Positions 1-8,832 of a stretch of DNA of 64,000 nt are shown here, piece by piece. Under the pieces are notes generated by a model, which was not told where the DNA came from, ran no database searches, and worked only from the letters and a program-made list of their open reading frames with translations. The position numbers and the translations under genes were made by a program. The DNA is from UBA11051 sp964390495 (GTDB lineage: Bacteria > Armatimonadota > Zipacnadia > Zipacnadales > UBA11051). Within the stretch, counting starts at the first letter, position 1. Every line of letters starts with the position of its first letter. Where the stretch lies: assembly GCA_964390495.1 (NCBI GenBank), contig CAYMIN010000006.1, forward strand, positions 62,001-126,000. Direction: 5' to 3'.

Positions 1-224
1 AGATTGCGCACTTGCCTGAGCACCTCGGTCTCTTCGGCCCGGGCACCGCTCAGCGGGCGCTCCAATTGGTAGCGCAACAGCTCCCCGCCGGTGAAATCAA
101 TGCCCAGGTTGAGACCGTGCATGGCCCACCACACCATGCCAAAGATAATCAGCACGGCGGAGATACCCAGCCATAGCCACGCTTTCCCAACTATGTCCCA
201 ATCCTGTCTGCGGAAGAAATCCAC
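1..224 (-). CDS. secF: Protein translocase subunit SecF (N-terminal part, cut by window edge)
   Basis: This is the first 74 codons of SecF, the partner of SecD in the accessory complex that uses the proton-motive force to help Sec-exported proteins leave the membrane channel. The start is GTG at 224, six bases downstream of a strong GGAGGT Shine-Dalgarno at 231-236. The visible part has a short basic N-terminus, one transmembrane helix (about residues 16-35) and the family motif GLNLGIDFTGGELL just after it. It lies 62 bp downstream of secD on the same strand, the usual secDF order, so the two are probably co-transcribed. The 3' end lies outside the window. Confidence 0.93.
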   Translation of the reverse strand, partial: MDFFRRQDWDIVGKAWLWLGISAVLIIFGMVWWAMHGLNLGIDFTGGELLRYQLERPLSGARAEETEVLRQVRN

Positions 225-286
225 CTAAGAACCTCCTCGGGTATTGCAGCAGCGCCTCGCCTGCTAAGTGGGCCAGTCGCTCGCCC

Positions 287-2299
287 TCAGGTCGTCGGTT
301 CGGTACTGTCGCCGAATAGGGCCCGCTTCTCGCCTATGCGGGTGCCACCAACCATCGTCACCAGCCAGCGGGTGACGGTCACGGCAGTAAAGAGCGAGCA
401 GCAGACGCCGACAAACAGCGTCACGGCAAAGCTCTTAATCAGGCTGGTGCCCAAAAAGTACAAGACCGCGGTGATTATCAGGGTGGTGATATTGGCGTCG
501 AGAATCGCCGTCCAGGCCCGGTCGAAGCCGGCTTCGATAGCGGTGCGAATGGCCTTGCCCGACCACAACTCCTCCTTGAGGCGCTCGAAAATGATGATAT
601 TGGCGTCCACGGCCATGCCGATGGAGAGGATGAAGGCCGCCACTCCCGGCAAGGTCATGGTGGCGTAGGGCGTCAACACGGCCAGCAGCAGCAGTACGTA
701 CAGCAACAGGGCAAAGGCCGCCAAGAGGCCCGGAACCCGGTAATAGAGCACCATGAACACCAGCACCAACAGGAAGCCAATCGCTCCCGCCCGGAAGCTG
801 CAGAGGATGGAATAGGTGCCCAGCGTCGGGCTGATGGTGCGGTTGGTGTCTATCTCCAGAGGCACCGGCAAGGCACCGGCATTCAGCAGCAGCTTGAGAT
901 CGCGGGCCTCCTGAGTGGTGAAGTTGCCCTCGATGATGCCGCGGCCGGGGATGGCATCGCGGATATTGGGGGCCATCTGGCACTCGTCGTCAAGTACTAT
1001 CGCCATGAGATGCCCGATGTGCTGGCGGGTGAAATCCAAAAACGCCCGTTTCTGGTCTTTCTTGAGTTCGAAGGCCACAACCCATTGCCCCGGGCTATTG
1101 CCGGTCTGAACTGTGGCGTTGCTCTCCAGGTCGCGGCCGCTGAACTTCAGCTCCGATTCCGCCAGCACCTGCTCCCACGGCACCGCCTGATTGGTGGTTG
1201 TGTCGTGCCATTCGCTGTAGTCGTCCTCCTCGGCTCCCGGGCAGGTGTAGCGCGCCGGGATCAGCCGGAACTCAAGCATAGCGGTGCTCTGGAGGACCTC
1301 CAGAACGCGGTCGGGGTCTTTCACTCCCGGCAGCTCGACGATGATCTTGTCATCGCCCTGCTTCTGCACCACCGGCTCGCGGATGTCGCTCATGGCGTAG
1401 AGCCGCCGATCAATGATGTTCTTGACCTTGTCAGCGGTCCCGGGCGTCACATAAACGGTCTCCATCTCGCCGACACTGAGCTCAAGGTCGGGAAAAGTAC
1501 GCGCGAGGAAGGCCTGGGCCAACTGCAATTGCGCCTTCGATTCTCTCTCATCGCGGGCCTCGGTCTTGATCACCACGCGGCTGTCACCGACCATGGCAAC
1601 CTCCAGGCCGGTCTTCGAGACGCCTTCGGACAGCATGTAGTCGTGCACGAGCTTTTGTAGCTGCTCGCGAGTGTAGGGCGGATATGTGATCTGCTTGCCT
1701 TCAGTGGTGGTTTGAGGCCGCTTGTCCGGCGGCGTCTCCATCATTTCCTTGGAGATCGCCATCGGCTGATGAGGGGGAGTGAAGAAGGGGATCTTGGTCT
1801 CAGGCAGGCATCGCAACAGCACGTGAGCTCCGCCCTGCAGGTCCAGCCCCAGACGGATCTGGGGCCTGGGCGGATAGACCGCGAAGATCCCACCAACGGT
1901 GAAGAGCGGTTTCTGCACAGCTTCAGTCGTCTGGGGCATCTCAACCGCCTCGACGCCCTGGTACTGCTCGGTGAGCGTCTTGAGGACCTGCGCGGCGTGT
2001 TCGTCGGCGGTTTCCTGGGTCAGTGAGACGGTCTTGACCTCCAGCAGTCTGGAGTCAATGAACTTGACATAATCGAGCTCGATGCCGGCCTTGGCCAAGC
2101 TGGCGCGAATCGCCTCAGCCTTGGCAGTCAGCGCCGGTTGAGCCTCGGCCACGGGCTGGGGGAAGCTGTAGCGGCTCACATCTTGCACATCAAAGCCTTC
2201 CGCCTTAGGCACCGGGCGGATCGGCGCAAAAGCGATCAAGAAAGCAGAGACAATAATCAGCAAGATAAGTCCGATCCATAGCTTGTTACGCGACTGCAT
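287..2299 (-). CDS. secD: Protein translocase subunit SecD
   Basis: SecD of the SecDF export-assisting complex in the inner membrane. It has an N-terminal transmembrane helix (about residues 8-26), then a large periplasmic region containing IRLGLDLQGGAHVLLR, the conserved D1 motif, and a C-terminal block of five hydrophobic segments containing SIGMAVDANIIIFERLKEEL, the RND-like signature of SecD. At 670 residues it is longer than E. coli SecD (about 615), and the extra length is in the periplasmic part. The ATG at 2299 has AAGGAG nine bases upstream. secF follows 62 bp downstream. No yajC-like gene is visible in the 340 bp upstream. Confidence 0.96.
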   Translation of the reverse strand: MQSRNKLWIGLILLIIVSAFLIAFAPIRPVPKAEGFDVQDVSRYSFPQPVAEAQPALTAKAEAIRASLAKAGIELDYVKFIDSRLLEVKTVSLTQETADEHAAQVLKTLTEQYQGVEAVEMPQTTEAVQKPLFTVGGIFAVYPPRPQIRLGLDLQGGAHVLLRCLPETKIPFFTPPHQPMAISKEMMETPPDKRPQTTTEGKQITYPPYTREQLQKLVHDYMLSEGVSKTGLEVAMVGDSRVVIKTEARDERESKAQLQLAQAFLARTFPDLELSVGEMETVYVTPGTADKVKNIIDRRLYAMSDIREPVVQKQGDDKIIVELPGVKDPDRVLEVLQSTAMLEFRLIPARYTCPGAEEDDYSEWHDTTTNQAVPWEQVLAESELKFSGRDLESNATVQTGNSPGQWVVAFELKKDQKRAFLDFTRQHIGHLMAIVLDDECQMAPNIRDAIPGRGIIEGNFTTQEARDLKLLLNAGALPVPLEIDTNRTISPTLGTYSILCSFRAGAIGFLLVLVFMVLYYRVPGLLAAFALLLYVLLLLAVLTPYATMTLPGVAAFILSIGMAVDANIIIFERLKEELWSGKAIRTAIEAGFDRAWTAILDANITTLIITAVLYFLGTSLIKSFAVTLFVGVCCSLFTAVTVTRWLVTMVGGTRIGEKRALFGDSTEPTT

Positions 2300-2642
2300 T
2301 GCGTGATACTCCTTTTCACCGTTCGCCTAGGTGCGGCCGGCCTGCCGCAGGCCTTGTCGCGGTCGCCCTGATACCCTACCTATTCTAGCAAAAGAGCAAA
2401 CCGTTGCCACTCCTCTTAGCCTAGCAACGCCCCCTGCGACACCAGCCGCCTCGAGGAGAGGAGTTACGGCCTGCCCACAGTCCGCCGAACGACCAAATGC
2501 TTAGGTACAGAGAGTATAGGATATTCGTCGGTCAGTGTCAATTCGGCGGGTGGCTGGCCGAGATAGCCTGACAGCGCCATCTTGGCACGAAAAGGGGACC
2601 GAAAGCGGCTTCGGCCCCGACCTCTGCACATACCTGCGATGA
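2300..2642. other. Intergenic region between secD and prepilin gene
   Basis: This 343-bp gap holds the secD ribosome-binding site at its left end and a terminator for the upstream prepilin gene near its right end. I see no supported small gene, tRNA or repeat in the middle. A secD promoter is expected here, but no convincing -35/-10 pair was found. Confidence 0.5.
2588..2618 (-). terminator. Rho-independent terminator of the prepilin gene
   Basis: Read on the minus strand, GGGGCCGAA, a six-base loop and TTCGG-T-CCCC form a GC-rich stem with one bulged base, followed by TTTTC. It lies 25 bp past the stop codon of the prepilin gene and so separates it from secD. Confidence 0.6.
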
Positions 2643-3350
2643 TTAGTCTTTCTGCGGCGTGAAATCGCCTGGAACAGCACGCAATACGCCTTTGGTGTGA
2701 CCGTCGAAGTACAGGGCACTGACCATGTTAGCCGGGTGGCGGTGCATCCGCTCCAGGATCTTGCCGTTGACATACACCGGTACGGCCGGGATTTCATTAT
2801 TGACCCAGCAGGCCAACATTTCGGGGGTCGCTTTCTCGATATTGAACATCGGCGCATTCAGGGCCCGCGCGTTTTCCTCCTCGCGACTGCTGAACCACCA
2901 GCCGTCCATCACCATAATGGTACCGCCCGGGTCTCTGACTAGCGTTTCCCGCACAGCTTCAAGGCCCGGCTGATTGTACAGATATGAGGTATCGCGCGGC
3001 TCCTTCGGGGTCTTGTAGGGAGGATAGGCGGGCTCATCGCCCGGCTCCACCTCGCACGCCGGGCACTGATAAATCTGCTCAGTGCCGGAATAGATGAAAG
3101 TCACATCAATCCAGCGGTAATAGGTCCCGTCCCCGGCCTGTAGGAACATGTACGGCATGCGGCCATCAAAGTCCGCCCGGTAGAGCTGAAACGCCGTACT
3201 GATCTGCTTGAGGTTGCTGAAGCAGTTGGTTTGATAGCCCTTGGCTCTGGCCCGTGCAAACACCGGAAACAGAATCGCCATCAGCAGCGCGATAATGAAT
3301 ATCGCCACCAGAAGTTCGACAAGCGTAAAGCCCCGTGCAGACCTGGTCAT
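2643..3350 (-). CDS. Type II secretion/type IV pilin-like protein (DUF1559-like prepilin)
   Basis: A 235-residue protein with a short basic leader (MTRSARG) followed by the prepilin peptidase/N-methylation motif FTLVELLVAIFIIALLMAIL. Cleavage is expected after Gly8, leaving a new N-terminal Phe. The helix is followed by FPVFARARAKGYQTNCFSNL, typical of pseudopilins of Armatimonadota and Planctomycetes. Near the C-terminus LYFDGHTKGV corresponds to the H-X9-DG region, although the spaced upstream His is not as clear as in the copy at 19075. It is probably an exported minor pseudopilin or surface protein; its individual role is unknown. It has its own terminator and is probably monocistronic. 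Confidence 0.85.
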   Translation of the reverse strand: MTRSARGFTLVELLVAIFIIALLMAILFPVFARARAKGYQTNCFSNLKQISTAFQLYRADFDGRMPYMFLQAGDGTYYRWIDVTFIYSGTEQIYQCPACEVEPGDEPAYPPYKTPKEPRDTSYLYNQPGLEAVRETLVRDPGGTIMVMDGWWFSSREEENARALNAPMFNIEKATPEMLACWVNNEIPAVPVYVNGKILERMHRHPANMVSALYFDGHTKGVLRAVPGDFTPQKD

Positions 3351-3491
3351 CTCAGAGCACGCCCCTTGCAGTAGAAAGCGTCATTGCGCTGCGCAGCTTC
3401 GGGCTCAATCAACCGACTACTGCGCCTTGGGACGATTATAGGCAGTCTCTTGGGCCAGAGTCAAGCCTCAGCCGAGCCACGGGTCGAGGGG

Positions 3492-5630
3492 TCAGGGCAC
3501 AATGAAGCTCTGGGTCCACTCGGGATGCGGGGGTGCCTGGCCTGCTTTGAGCATGTCGAGCCACTTTTCGTCCGTCAGCCGGTCACTCACCGGCCAGGCG
3601 AACTCGTAGTATGAAAAGACGCCGCCCTTGGTCACCTGCAGGCCGCCGTGCGGGTCCGGGACCACCACATAGATGCGATAGCCGTAGCCCACTGCCTCCT
3701 CGAGACACGTGCCGAAGGAGGTATGCACATCTACCACGGTCGCAATATTGCGGTCGGTTTCGCTGGTGATCTGGTACCAGGAGCTTATGTAGGCATCCTT
3801 CATGACGTCTCTGACGATGGTAAGCTGCAGCCGCTCCAGTTCACCGCCGAAGTACTGGATGCGCTCGTAAGCGTCTCTTGAGAGCGCCCGGCCAGCCAGT
3901 TCCTGCTCCGCGCAGTCCTTCAGGAAGGCCAACATGTTGCCAAAGCCGCCGTAGGCGTTTGCCATATCGGAGCTGAGCAGGCCGCGGTCGCGCAGACCGT
4001 CGCGAGCCAGTCTGGCCAGATATGCCAGCCGCCCCCATGCCTCGGGCACCGGCTCCACGTAGCCGCATACCGCTGGCGGCTCTGCGCCACCCAACTCGGC
4101 TCCGGACGGCTTGGCGTACAGCACCGTGTCGTGTCGCAACTGCGCCCAACTACCCAGACTGGTAGCCAGCTCCTTGTCAAGCCAGGCCTCGGTCTGCATG
4201 AAGGTCGGGTAGCCGCCGCTCCAGGTCTGCAGCAGGGCCTCCAGGCTGTAGAGCCAGCCCCAGTACAGGTTCGACCACCATTTCGCCTCAGGATAGGAGT
4301 AGAACTCCTGGCGCAGCTTGGCCATCTGCTCCTGGTACTGCGGGTAACGGCCCTGATCGTAGAGGTTGAGCAGGTGGCTGTAGGCGCGCGCCGAGCCCAG
4401 AACCGACACCACGTCAAGCCCGATCGGCATGTCGCGGGCATCGGTGGGGTTAGTAGGAACCGGCAGCACCTTGGGTGACACCAGGTTCTGCAGCATGTAG
4501 GAGTCGGGGATGAAGCGCTGGCCCATGAAGCGGAATTGGCGGCCCTGGACGGCGAGGGTCTCACGCAGCAGGTTGCCTTCAGAGTCGGCATCCATGAAGA
4601 ATGGGGCGATCTGGGGTTCGGGCATGGTGCGACGTGCGGCGGCGATGAAATCATTGAGCTTGCCGGCATCAGACAGGTCCGCAAGCTGCAGCGTCGGGCC
4701 GAAGATCTGGCGAGCCAGGGGCACGTACTGGCGGTAGCCGATATCGTCACTGCCTCCGACAAAGAACTCGGTCGGCTCATAGATCTTGGCCCACAGCGTG
4801 CGGGCCTTGTCGTCACCGGCCAGTATCTTGGTAATCAGCAGCGCCTGGCGCTGGTGGTTGTTGACCATTTCCGGCGGCTTGGTGGCCCCCAGCTCCATGG
4901 CGATGGTGCCGTACCACATCATCGCCCGAAAGTAGCGCTTGAGGTCCTCGGAGCGGGTATAGTGGCCGCGCGGGCGGAACTGGTCGTAATGCACCGTATT
5001 GCCCATCAGCGGCGATTCGCTGCGACCGGCCATCGTGCCGATCCGTCTCATCTCATCTTCATATATCGCCATTTCAGCCGGCTGCAGAAACTGCCTCATC
5101 TCCTGGCCGGCTGCCAAACTCCAGGCGATGGAGAAGTAGATGACGTTGGCGCGAGCAGCGGCCTTGAGCGGACCGTCCGCCAGCTTGGCGGAGAACTTGT
5201 CATTGTGGAAAGCGCAGAGCTTGCTCAGCTCCAGACAGGCGGCCACCAGATACTCAGTCTCAACCTGGCGGAGGCTGAAGTCGAAAAACAGATGGTAGGC
5301 GTGCAGAAGCGAATCTACAGTGATAAAGTTCGGAGTGGCGATCTCGCCTTCGTCGGGGTACTCCTCGTACAGATAGAACATCTGGATGGCATCATCGGGA
5401 ATGACCACAAAGCCGTTCTCAAGCAGGCGCGCCGTCTGCGCCGAGCTGAGTTGGGAGAGCTTGCGGGCGTTATTGAGGCGGCCGAGGTCCAGAGGCAGGG
5501 GATACTGCGGCGCGGCAGGGGTGCCGGTGTAACGGTAAGCGTCAGGCCGCTGCGGGCCGGCCTGGACAGACAGACAACTCAATGACAACACCACGATAGC
5601 AGCACACAGCCCCAGAGGCCAGCTTCGCAT
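3492..5630 (-). CDS. DUF3160 family secreted protein
   Basis: I chose the ATG at 5630 because AGGAGG lies seven bases upstream and a clean signal peptide follows (MRSWPLGLCAAIVVLSLSCL, cleavage near VQA-GP). The open frame extends 14 codons further upstream without a ribosome-binding site. The mature protein, about 690 residues, contains TPNFITVDSLLHAYHLFFDF, the hallmark block of the DUF3160 family, and is mostly helical. Members are large exported proteins of unknown biochemical function found in Armatimonadota, Chloroflexi and some Firmicutes. It lies about 100 bp downstream of the BY-kinase gene on the same strand. No catalytic motif was recognised, so no activity is proposed. Confidence 0.85.
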   Translation of the reverse strand: MRSWPLGLCAAIVVLSLSCLSVQAGPQRPDAYRYTGTPAAPQYPLPLDLGRLNNARKLSQLSSAQTARLLENGFVVIPDDAIQMFYLYEEYPDEGEIATPNFITVDSLLHAYHLFFDFSLRQVETEYLVAACLELSKLCAFHNDKFSAKLADGPLKAAARANVIYFSIAWSLAAGQEMRQFLQPAEMAIYEDEMRRIGTMAGRSESPLMGNTVHYDQFRPRGHYTRSEDLKRYFRAMMWYGTIAMELGATKPPEMVNNHQRQALLITKILAGDDKARTLWAKIYEPTEFFVGGSDDIGYRQYVPLARQIFGPTLQLADLSDAGKLNDFIAAARRTMPEPQIAPFFMDADSEGNLLRETLAVQGRQFRFMGQRFIPDSYMLQNLVSPKVLPVPTNPTDARDMPIGLDVVSVLGSARAYSHLLNLYDQGRYPQYQEQMAKLRQEFYSYPEAKWWSNLYWGWLYSLEALLQTWSGGYPTFMQTEAWLDKELATSLGSWAQLRHDTVLYAKPSGAELGGAEPPAVCGYVEPVPEAWGRLAYLARLARDGLRDRGLLSSDMANAYGGFGNMLAFLKDCAEQELAGRALSRDAYERIQYFGGELERLQLTIVRDVMKDAYISSWYQITSETDRNIATVVDVHTSFGTCLEEAVGYGYRIYVVVPDPHGGLQVTKGGVFSYYEFAWPVSDRLTDEKWLDMLKAGQAPPHPEWTQSFIVP

Positions 5631-5728
5631 CGTAGGTTCCTCCTCGCAATCGCAACGATAGGAATGAGACACCGCTTCGCCACGTCGGGTGACACAACGC
5701 CGCCGCGTGCCTGCTTTCCCTTGCTGGG

Positions 5729-8194
5729 CTATTCGTCGTCATTCAGTCCAAGCAAGTTGTCAAGCAGTCTATTCTTATTATTGGCGTTGTTGGTCCCGTT
5801 CTCCTTTGTGGTCTCCGGCTTTTTTTCTGCTTCGGTGTCTTCCTCAACGTCGCCCTCGGGAGGAGGCTCCGGCTCTGCCTCTGCGGGGGGCTCGTGGTCT
5901 GCAAACATATTGTTGAGCAGTGACGGCTCCGGCTCGGGTGGTGGTGCCGGTGGCGGCTGCGGTGCCGGCGGCTCCGGCTCCGGTGGCGGCTGCGGTGCCG
6001 GCTCCGGCTCGGTCGGTGGCTCAGCTTCGGCCTCCAATGCCTCGAGAACCGGCTCTGTCGGCTCTGCTTCGTGTTGATTCTCCAGCTCTTTAGGTACGGG
6101 CGTCTCGCCCGAGTAGTTGTAGTAGTAATAGTAATAGTAGTAGTAATCGCTGGTGCTGAGGCGTAGCTTGTTGAGGATAACGCCGAGGATGTTGCCCCTG
6201 GCATGTCTGATTAGGCGGACCATTTCCGTGAAGGCGGCGCGGCTGACGTGGTCGCACTCGGCGACTAGGATCGTCTGATCCACCTTCGAGGACAACAGCA
6301 CCGCGTCGGTGAGTATGATCGCGGGCGGAGAGTCGAGGAAGACAATATCGGCAAAGCGAGCGGCGTCACGGATGACCTCGGTCATGCGGTCTGAATCGAG
6401 CAAATCAGCCGGATTCGGTGGCAGCGGCCCGGTCGGCACCACATAAAGTCCCGGCACCTGCTCCATCTCGATGATAACGTCTTCCAAGGTAGCCTCGCCT
6501 ATCAGTACATTGGTCAGGCCGTAGGTGCGTTCAATCCGCAGCAACCGCCGTACCGCCGGGCGGCGCAGGTCAGAGTCAATCAGCAGAACCCGCTGTCCCG
6601 CCTGAGCGAAGACCACCGCCAGATTCGTAATCGTCAGGCTCTTGCCCTCGCCGGCACCCGCGCTGGTTACCACGTAGGTATGACTGGGGCTGTCAACCTG
6701 GGCGAAATTGATATTGGTACGCAGGGCTCGGTAGGCTTCTGCCGGCGGGCTCTTGGGCGCTGTTATCGTCACCAGTTCGTCGGACGAGGTTTCCAGCATC
6801 GGCACCATGCCCAAAAACGGGATATCCGTATAGTACGTCAAGTCCTCCGGCCCGTGGAAGGTGTCGTCAAGCGCCTCGAGCAGCAGGGCAAACATCAAGC
6901 CGGAGAACAGGCCCAGAGCAAAGGCAAAAAGCATCATGCGGCCCGGGTTAGGCTTGATCTCCTCGGCGTCAACCGCCCGGTCTATGACGGTCGCGCCGCT
7001 CTCCTTGATCGCCTCTCTCAGCTTGCTCTGCTCGAGCTGCACCATGAAGGTCTGGTAGGTGCTGCGGGCCAGCTCGATCTGGCTTCTCAAGCGCGAAATT
7101 GTCGCCAGCTCCAGGGGCAGGTCGGCAGTATCGCTGGCAAGTTCGGCGACGATGCCTTCCAGCCGCGCGGTGCGCCGTTGGATTTCGGCGATGGCCAGGT
7201 CGGTGCTGTTGATCTCGTTATTGAGAGCTTGCACTTGGGGATTAACGTCAAACCTTTTCACCTCGCGAAGCTCCGGCACGCGGCTGAGGCGCGCCTCCAG
7301 AGCCTCGATTCTGCGCAGGGCCGTACTTACACTGGGGTGATCGTCCTTGTAGCGAGCGCGCAGGGTTGCCAGGTTGACCTGAGCCTGACGCAGTTGCATC
7401 TCGATCAGCTCGCGCTCGGGATTCGGTTCCTTGACGGAAATCTCAAGCAACGGTTGAGCCGCGGCTAGCTGCCGGCGCAAGGTGCGCTTGCGGGCATTGA
7501 GGCTTTCCAGTTCGGTGCGCGCCGCATTGAGCTCGCGGCGGTATTGCTGCAGCTCGGTCACCGCCGCGCTTGCCTCTACCTCCGGAACCACGATACCGAC
7601 CGTCTGCTGGTAGTTCGCCAGCTCCCGCTCGAGGCCGTCAAGCTTTTTGGACACACTCTCCAATTGAAGTTCGAGGAAGCCGCGGGCCGCGGCCACATCG
7701 GCCCGCCGCAGCTCGCTGGTAATGACCACGAAGGTTTCCGCAGTCTCGTTGGCAAAGCCAAGGGCCTTGGCACGCTCGGCGTTGCTGGCCTTAATCAGCA
7801 GCCGGTCGGGTTCCTGGGGTACTGCAGTGAGCGAGTTTACGATCTCTTTGGGGTCGGTTACGATCTTGGTGCCCGCCTCACGCGCCCCCAGCTTCTTAGC
7901 TGTCCGCACGGCCGCGTCGTAGCTGATAGCGATGTGCGCCTGAGTCTCCAGCGTCAGCTCCTCACGGGCCTCCTCCGGCTCGATCGCCTCTTCACCGGTG
8001 AACCTGATACGCTCGACGGGTTGCCTTCTGATGAGGACGACAGCGTTGGCGTGGTAACTCTTGGGGTAGCGGAGCGCGTAGAAGCCACCGATCATGGTCG
8101 CGGCGAGCGTGACCAGCAGCACAAACCATTTCCGCTTCGTGAAGATGCGGACGTAGTCCCGAACCTCAAAGGCCCTGGCCGTGGTGGTTTCCAT
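5729..8194 (-). CDS. Wzz/GumC chain-length domain fused to BY-kinase, with poly-Tyr run and acidic Pro-rich tail
   Basis: An exopolysaccharide co-polymerase fused to a bacterial tyrosine autokinase. Order: cytoplasmic N-terminus; TM1 (about residues 23-41); Wzz domain; long coiled-coil periplasmic region (about 150-390); TM2 (about 416-436); then a cytoplasmic kinase with Walker A SAGAGEGKS (about 510-518), Walker A' VLLIDSDLRRP (about 540) and Walker B IVFLDSP. Residues about 682-692 are nine consecutive tyrosines, Asn, then Tyr: an extreme version of the C-terminal Tyr cluster that BY-kinases autophosphorylate. After it comes about 120 residues dominated by Pro, Glu and Ala in repeats such as PEPEPPAPQPPPAPPPEPEP, ending NNANNKNRLLDNLLGLNDDE. 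Such a tail is not usual and may be a spacer or binding region. The matching phosphatase could be the CpsB-like protein at 57592. Confidence 0.92.
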   Translation of the reverse strand: METTTARAFEVRDYVRIFTKRKWFVLLVTLAATMIGGFYALRYPKSYHANAVVLIRRQPVERIRFTGEEAIEPEEAREELTLETQAHIAISYDAAVRTAKKLGAREAGTKIVTDPKEIVNSLTAVPQEPDRLLIKASNAERAKALGFANETAETFVVITSELRRADVAAARGFLELQLESVSKKLDGLERELANYQQTVGIVVPEVEASAAVTELQQYRRELNAARTELESLNARKRTLRRQLAAAQPLLEISVKEPNPERELIEMQLRQAQVNLATLRARYKDDHPSVSTALRRIEALEARLSRVPELREVKRFDVNPQVQALNNEINSTDLAIAEIQRRTARLEGIVAELASDTADLPLELATISRLRSQIELARSTYQTFMVQLEQSKLREAIKESGATVIDRAVDAEEIKPNPGRMMLFAFALGLFSGLMFALLLEALDDTFHGPEDLTYYTDIPFLGMVPMLETSSDELVTITAPKSPPAEAYRALRTNINFAQVDSPSHTYVVTSAGAGEGKSLTITNLAVVFAQAGQRVLLIDSDLRRPAVRRLLRIERTYGLTNVLIGEATLEDVIIEMEQVPGLYVVPTGPLPPNPADLLDSDRMTEVIRDAARFADIVFLDSPPAIILTDAVLLSSKVDQTILVAECDHVSRAAFTEMVRLIRHARGNILGVILNKLRLSTSDYYYYYYYYYNYSGETPVPKELENQHEAEPTEPVLEALEAEAEPPTEPEPAPQPPPEPEPPAPQPPPAPPPEPEPSLLNNMFADHEPPAEAEPEPPPEGDVEEDTEAEKKPETTKENGTNNANNKNRLLDNLLGLNDDE

Positions 8195-8514
8195 CTGCTA
8201 TTGTTGTCTGAGTGTAGCTGTATTGTGTGCTACGATCAAGGTTACAATCGTGAGTGCGTCAGGGCTGTGTCTGACACCATAGCCCGCATAGCCAAATCTG
8301 GCTAGGCTCAGTATAGCACTCGCTGCTTGCATGCGTCAATAGTATTTGCCGGTATTATAGACAATTAGATAGCCTCCGAGAGCCTAAAGTTTCGCTATCT
8401 TGATGCCGATAACTAGATTAGCTACGCGAATTGTGGTGTCAAAACGCACAACATGGCCATCGGCTGCAGCAACTCTTGCAAAATCAACTCGCACCCGCAT
8501 TAGGAGAAGCTCAT
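8195..8514. other. Divergent intergenic region, AT-richer than surroundings
   Basis: A 320-bp gap between two divergent genes, so it should carry promoters for both. It is visibly richer in A+T than its neighbours. A short palindrome TAGCCA-aatc-TGGCTA lies at 8289-8304 and could be an operator or a terminator-like stem. TATTAT/ATTATA words lie at 8353-8359, but no -35 box at a proper distance could be assigned. No small gene is supported here. Confidence 0.4.
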
Positions 8515-8718
8515 ATGGTCAAGCATCTACCATTTCAGTGTTGTATCTGTGGAGCCGTATGCTGGGACGTGCAGGCCAGCGACAAGCCCTCGGCCTGGGT
8601 GCCGCACAACACCACTATTGTCGCCTCCCACGGCATCTGCCCAAGGTGCCTGCCCCGTGAGCTTGCCAAGGCGCGCCAGGCCAGTCAACGCGAAACCAAG
8701 GCCACACTGCTTCCCTGA
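8515..8718 (+). CDS. Small zinc-ribbon protein (67 aa)
   Basis: ATG at 8515 with AGGAG eight bases upstream. The frame is open further upstream, but that extension has no ribosome-binding site and looks non-coding. The protein has Cys9, Cys10, Cys12 and Cys16 near the N-terminus and C-P-R-C at residues 42-45 within SHGICPRC, so a four-cysteine zinc site is likely (for example C9 or C12 with C16 plus C42/C45). The SHGICPxC block is seen in short zinc-ribbon segments associated with bacterial signalling proteins, but no partner domain is present. The charged C-terminus is helical. Function unknown; it might be a small regulator or adaptor. Confidence 0.6.
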   Translation: MVKHLPFQCCICGAVCWDVQASDKPSAWVPHNTTIVASHGICPRCLPRELAKARQASQRETKATLLP

Positions 8719-8795
8719 GCAGAGCCTTGCCAACAGCACAGGCTCAGGCCGAGCTAGGCGTCTTGGGAGTCGTTGGGGCGAGAACCTCGCTCACG

Positions 8796-8824
8796 TTTAC
8801 GCTCCCGGCCTGGTGTGCTATAGT
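8796..8824 (+). promoter_or_regulatory. Sigma70-type promoter giving a leaderless transcript
   Basis: TTTACG (8796-8801), a 17-bp spacer and TATAGT (8819-8824). Transcription would begin about 8831, and the ATG of the next gene is at 8833. Together with the absence of a usable Shine-Dalgarno this points to a leaderless mRNA. Confidence 0.5.
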
Positions 8825-8832
8825 GCTGGAGC

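Noticed and set aside
4536..5585. 349-codon open frame opposite the DUF3160 gene
   Set aside because: Antisense shadow; DUF3160 motif and signal peptide are on the other strand.
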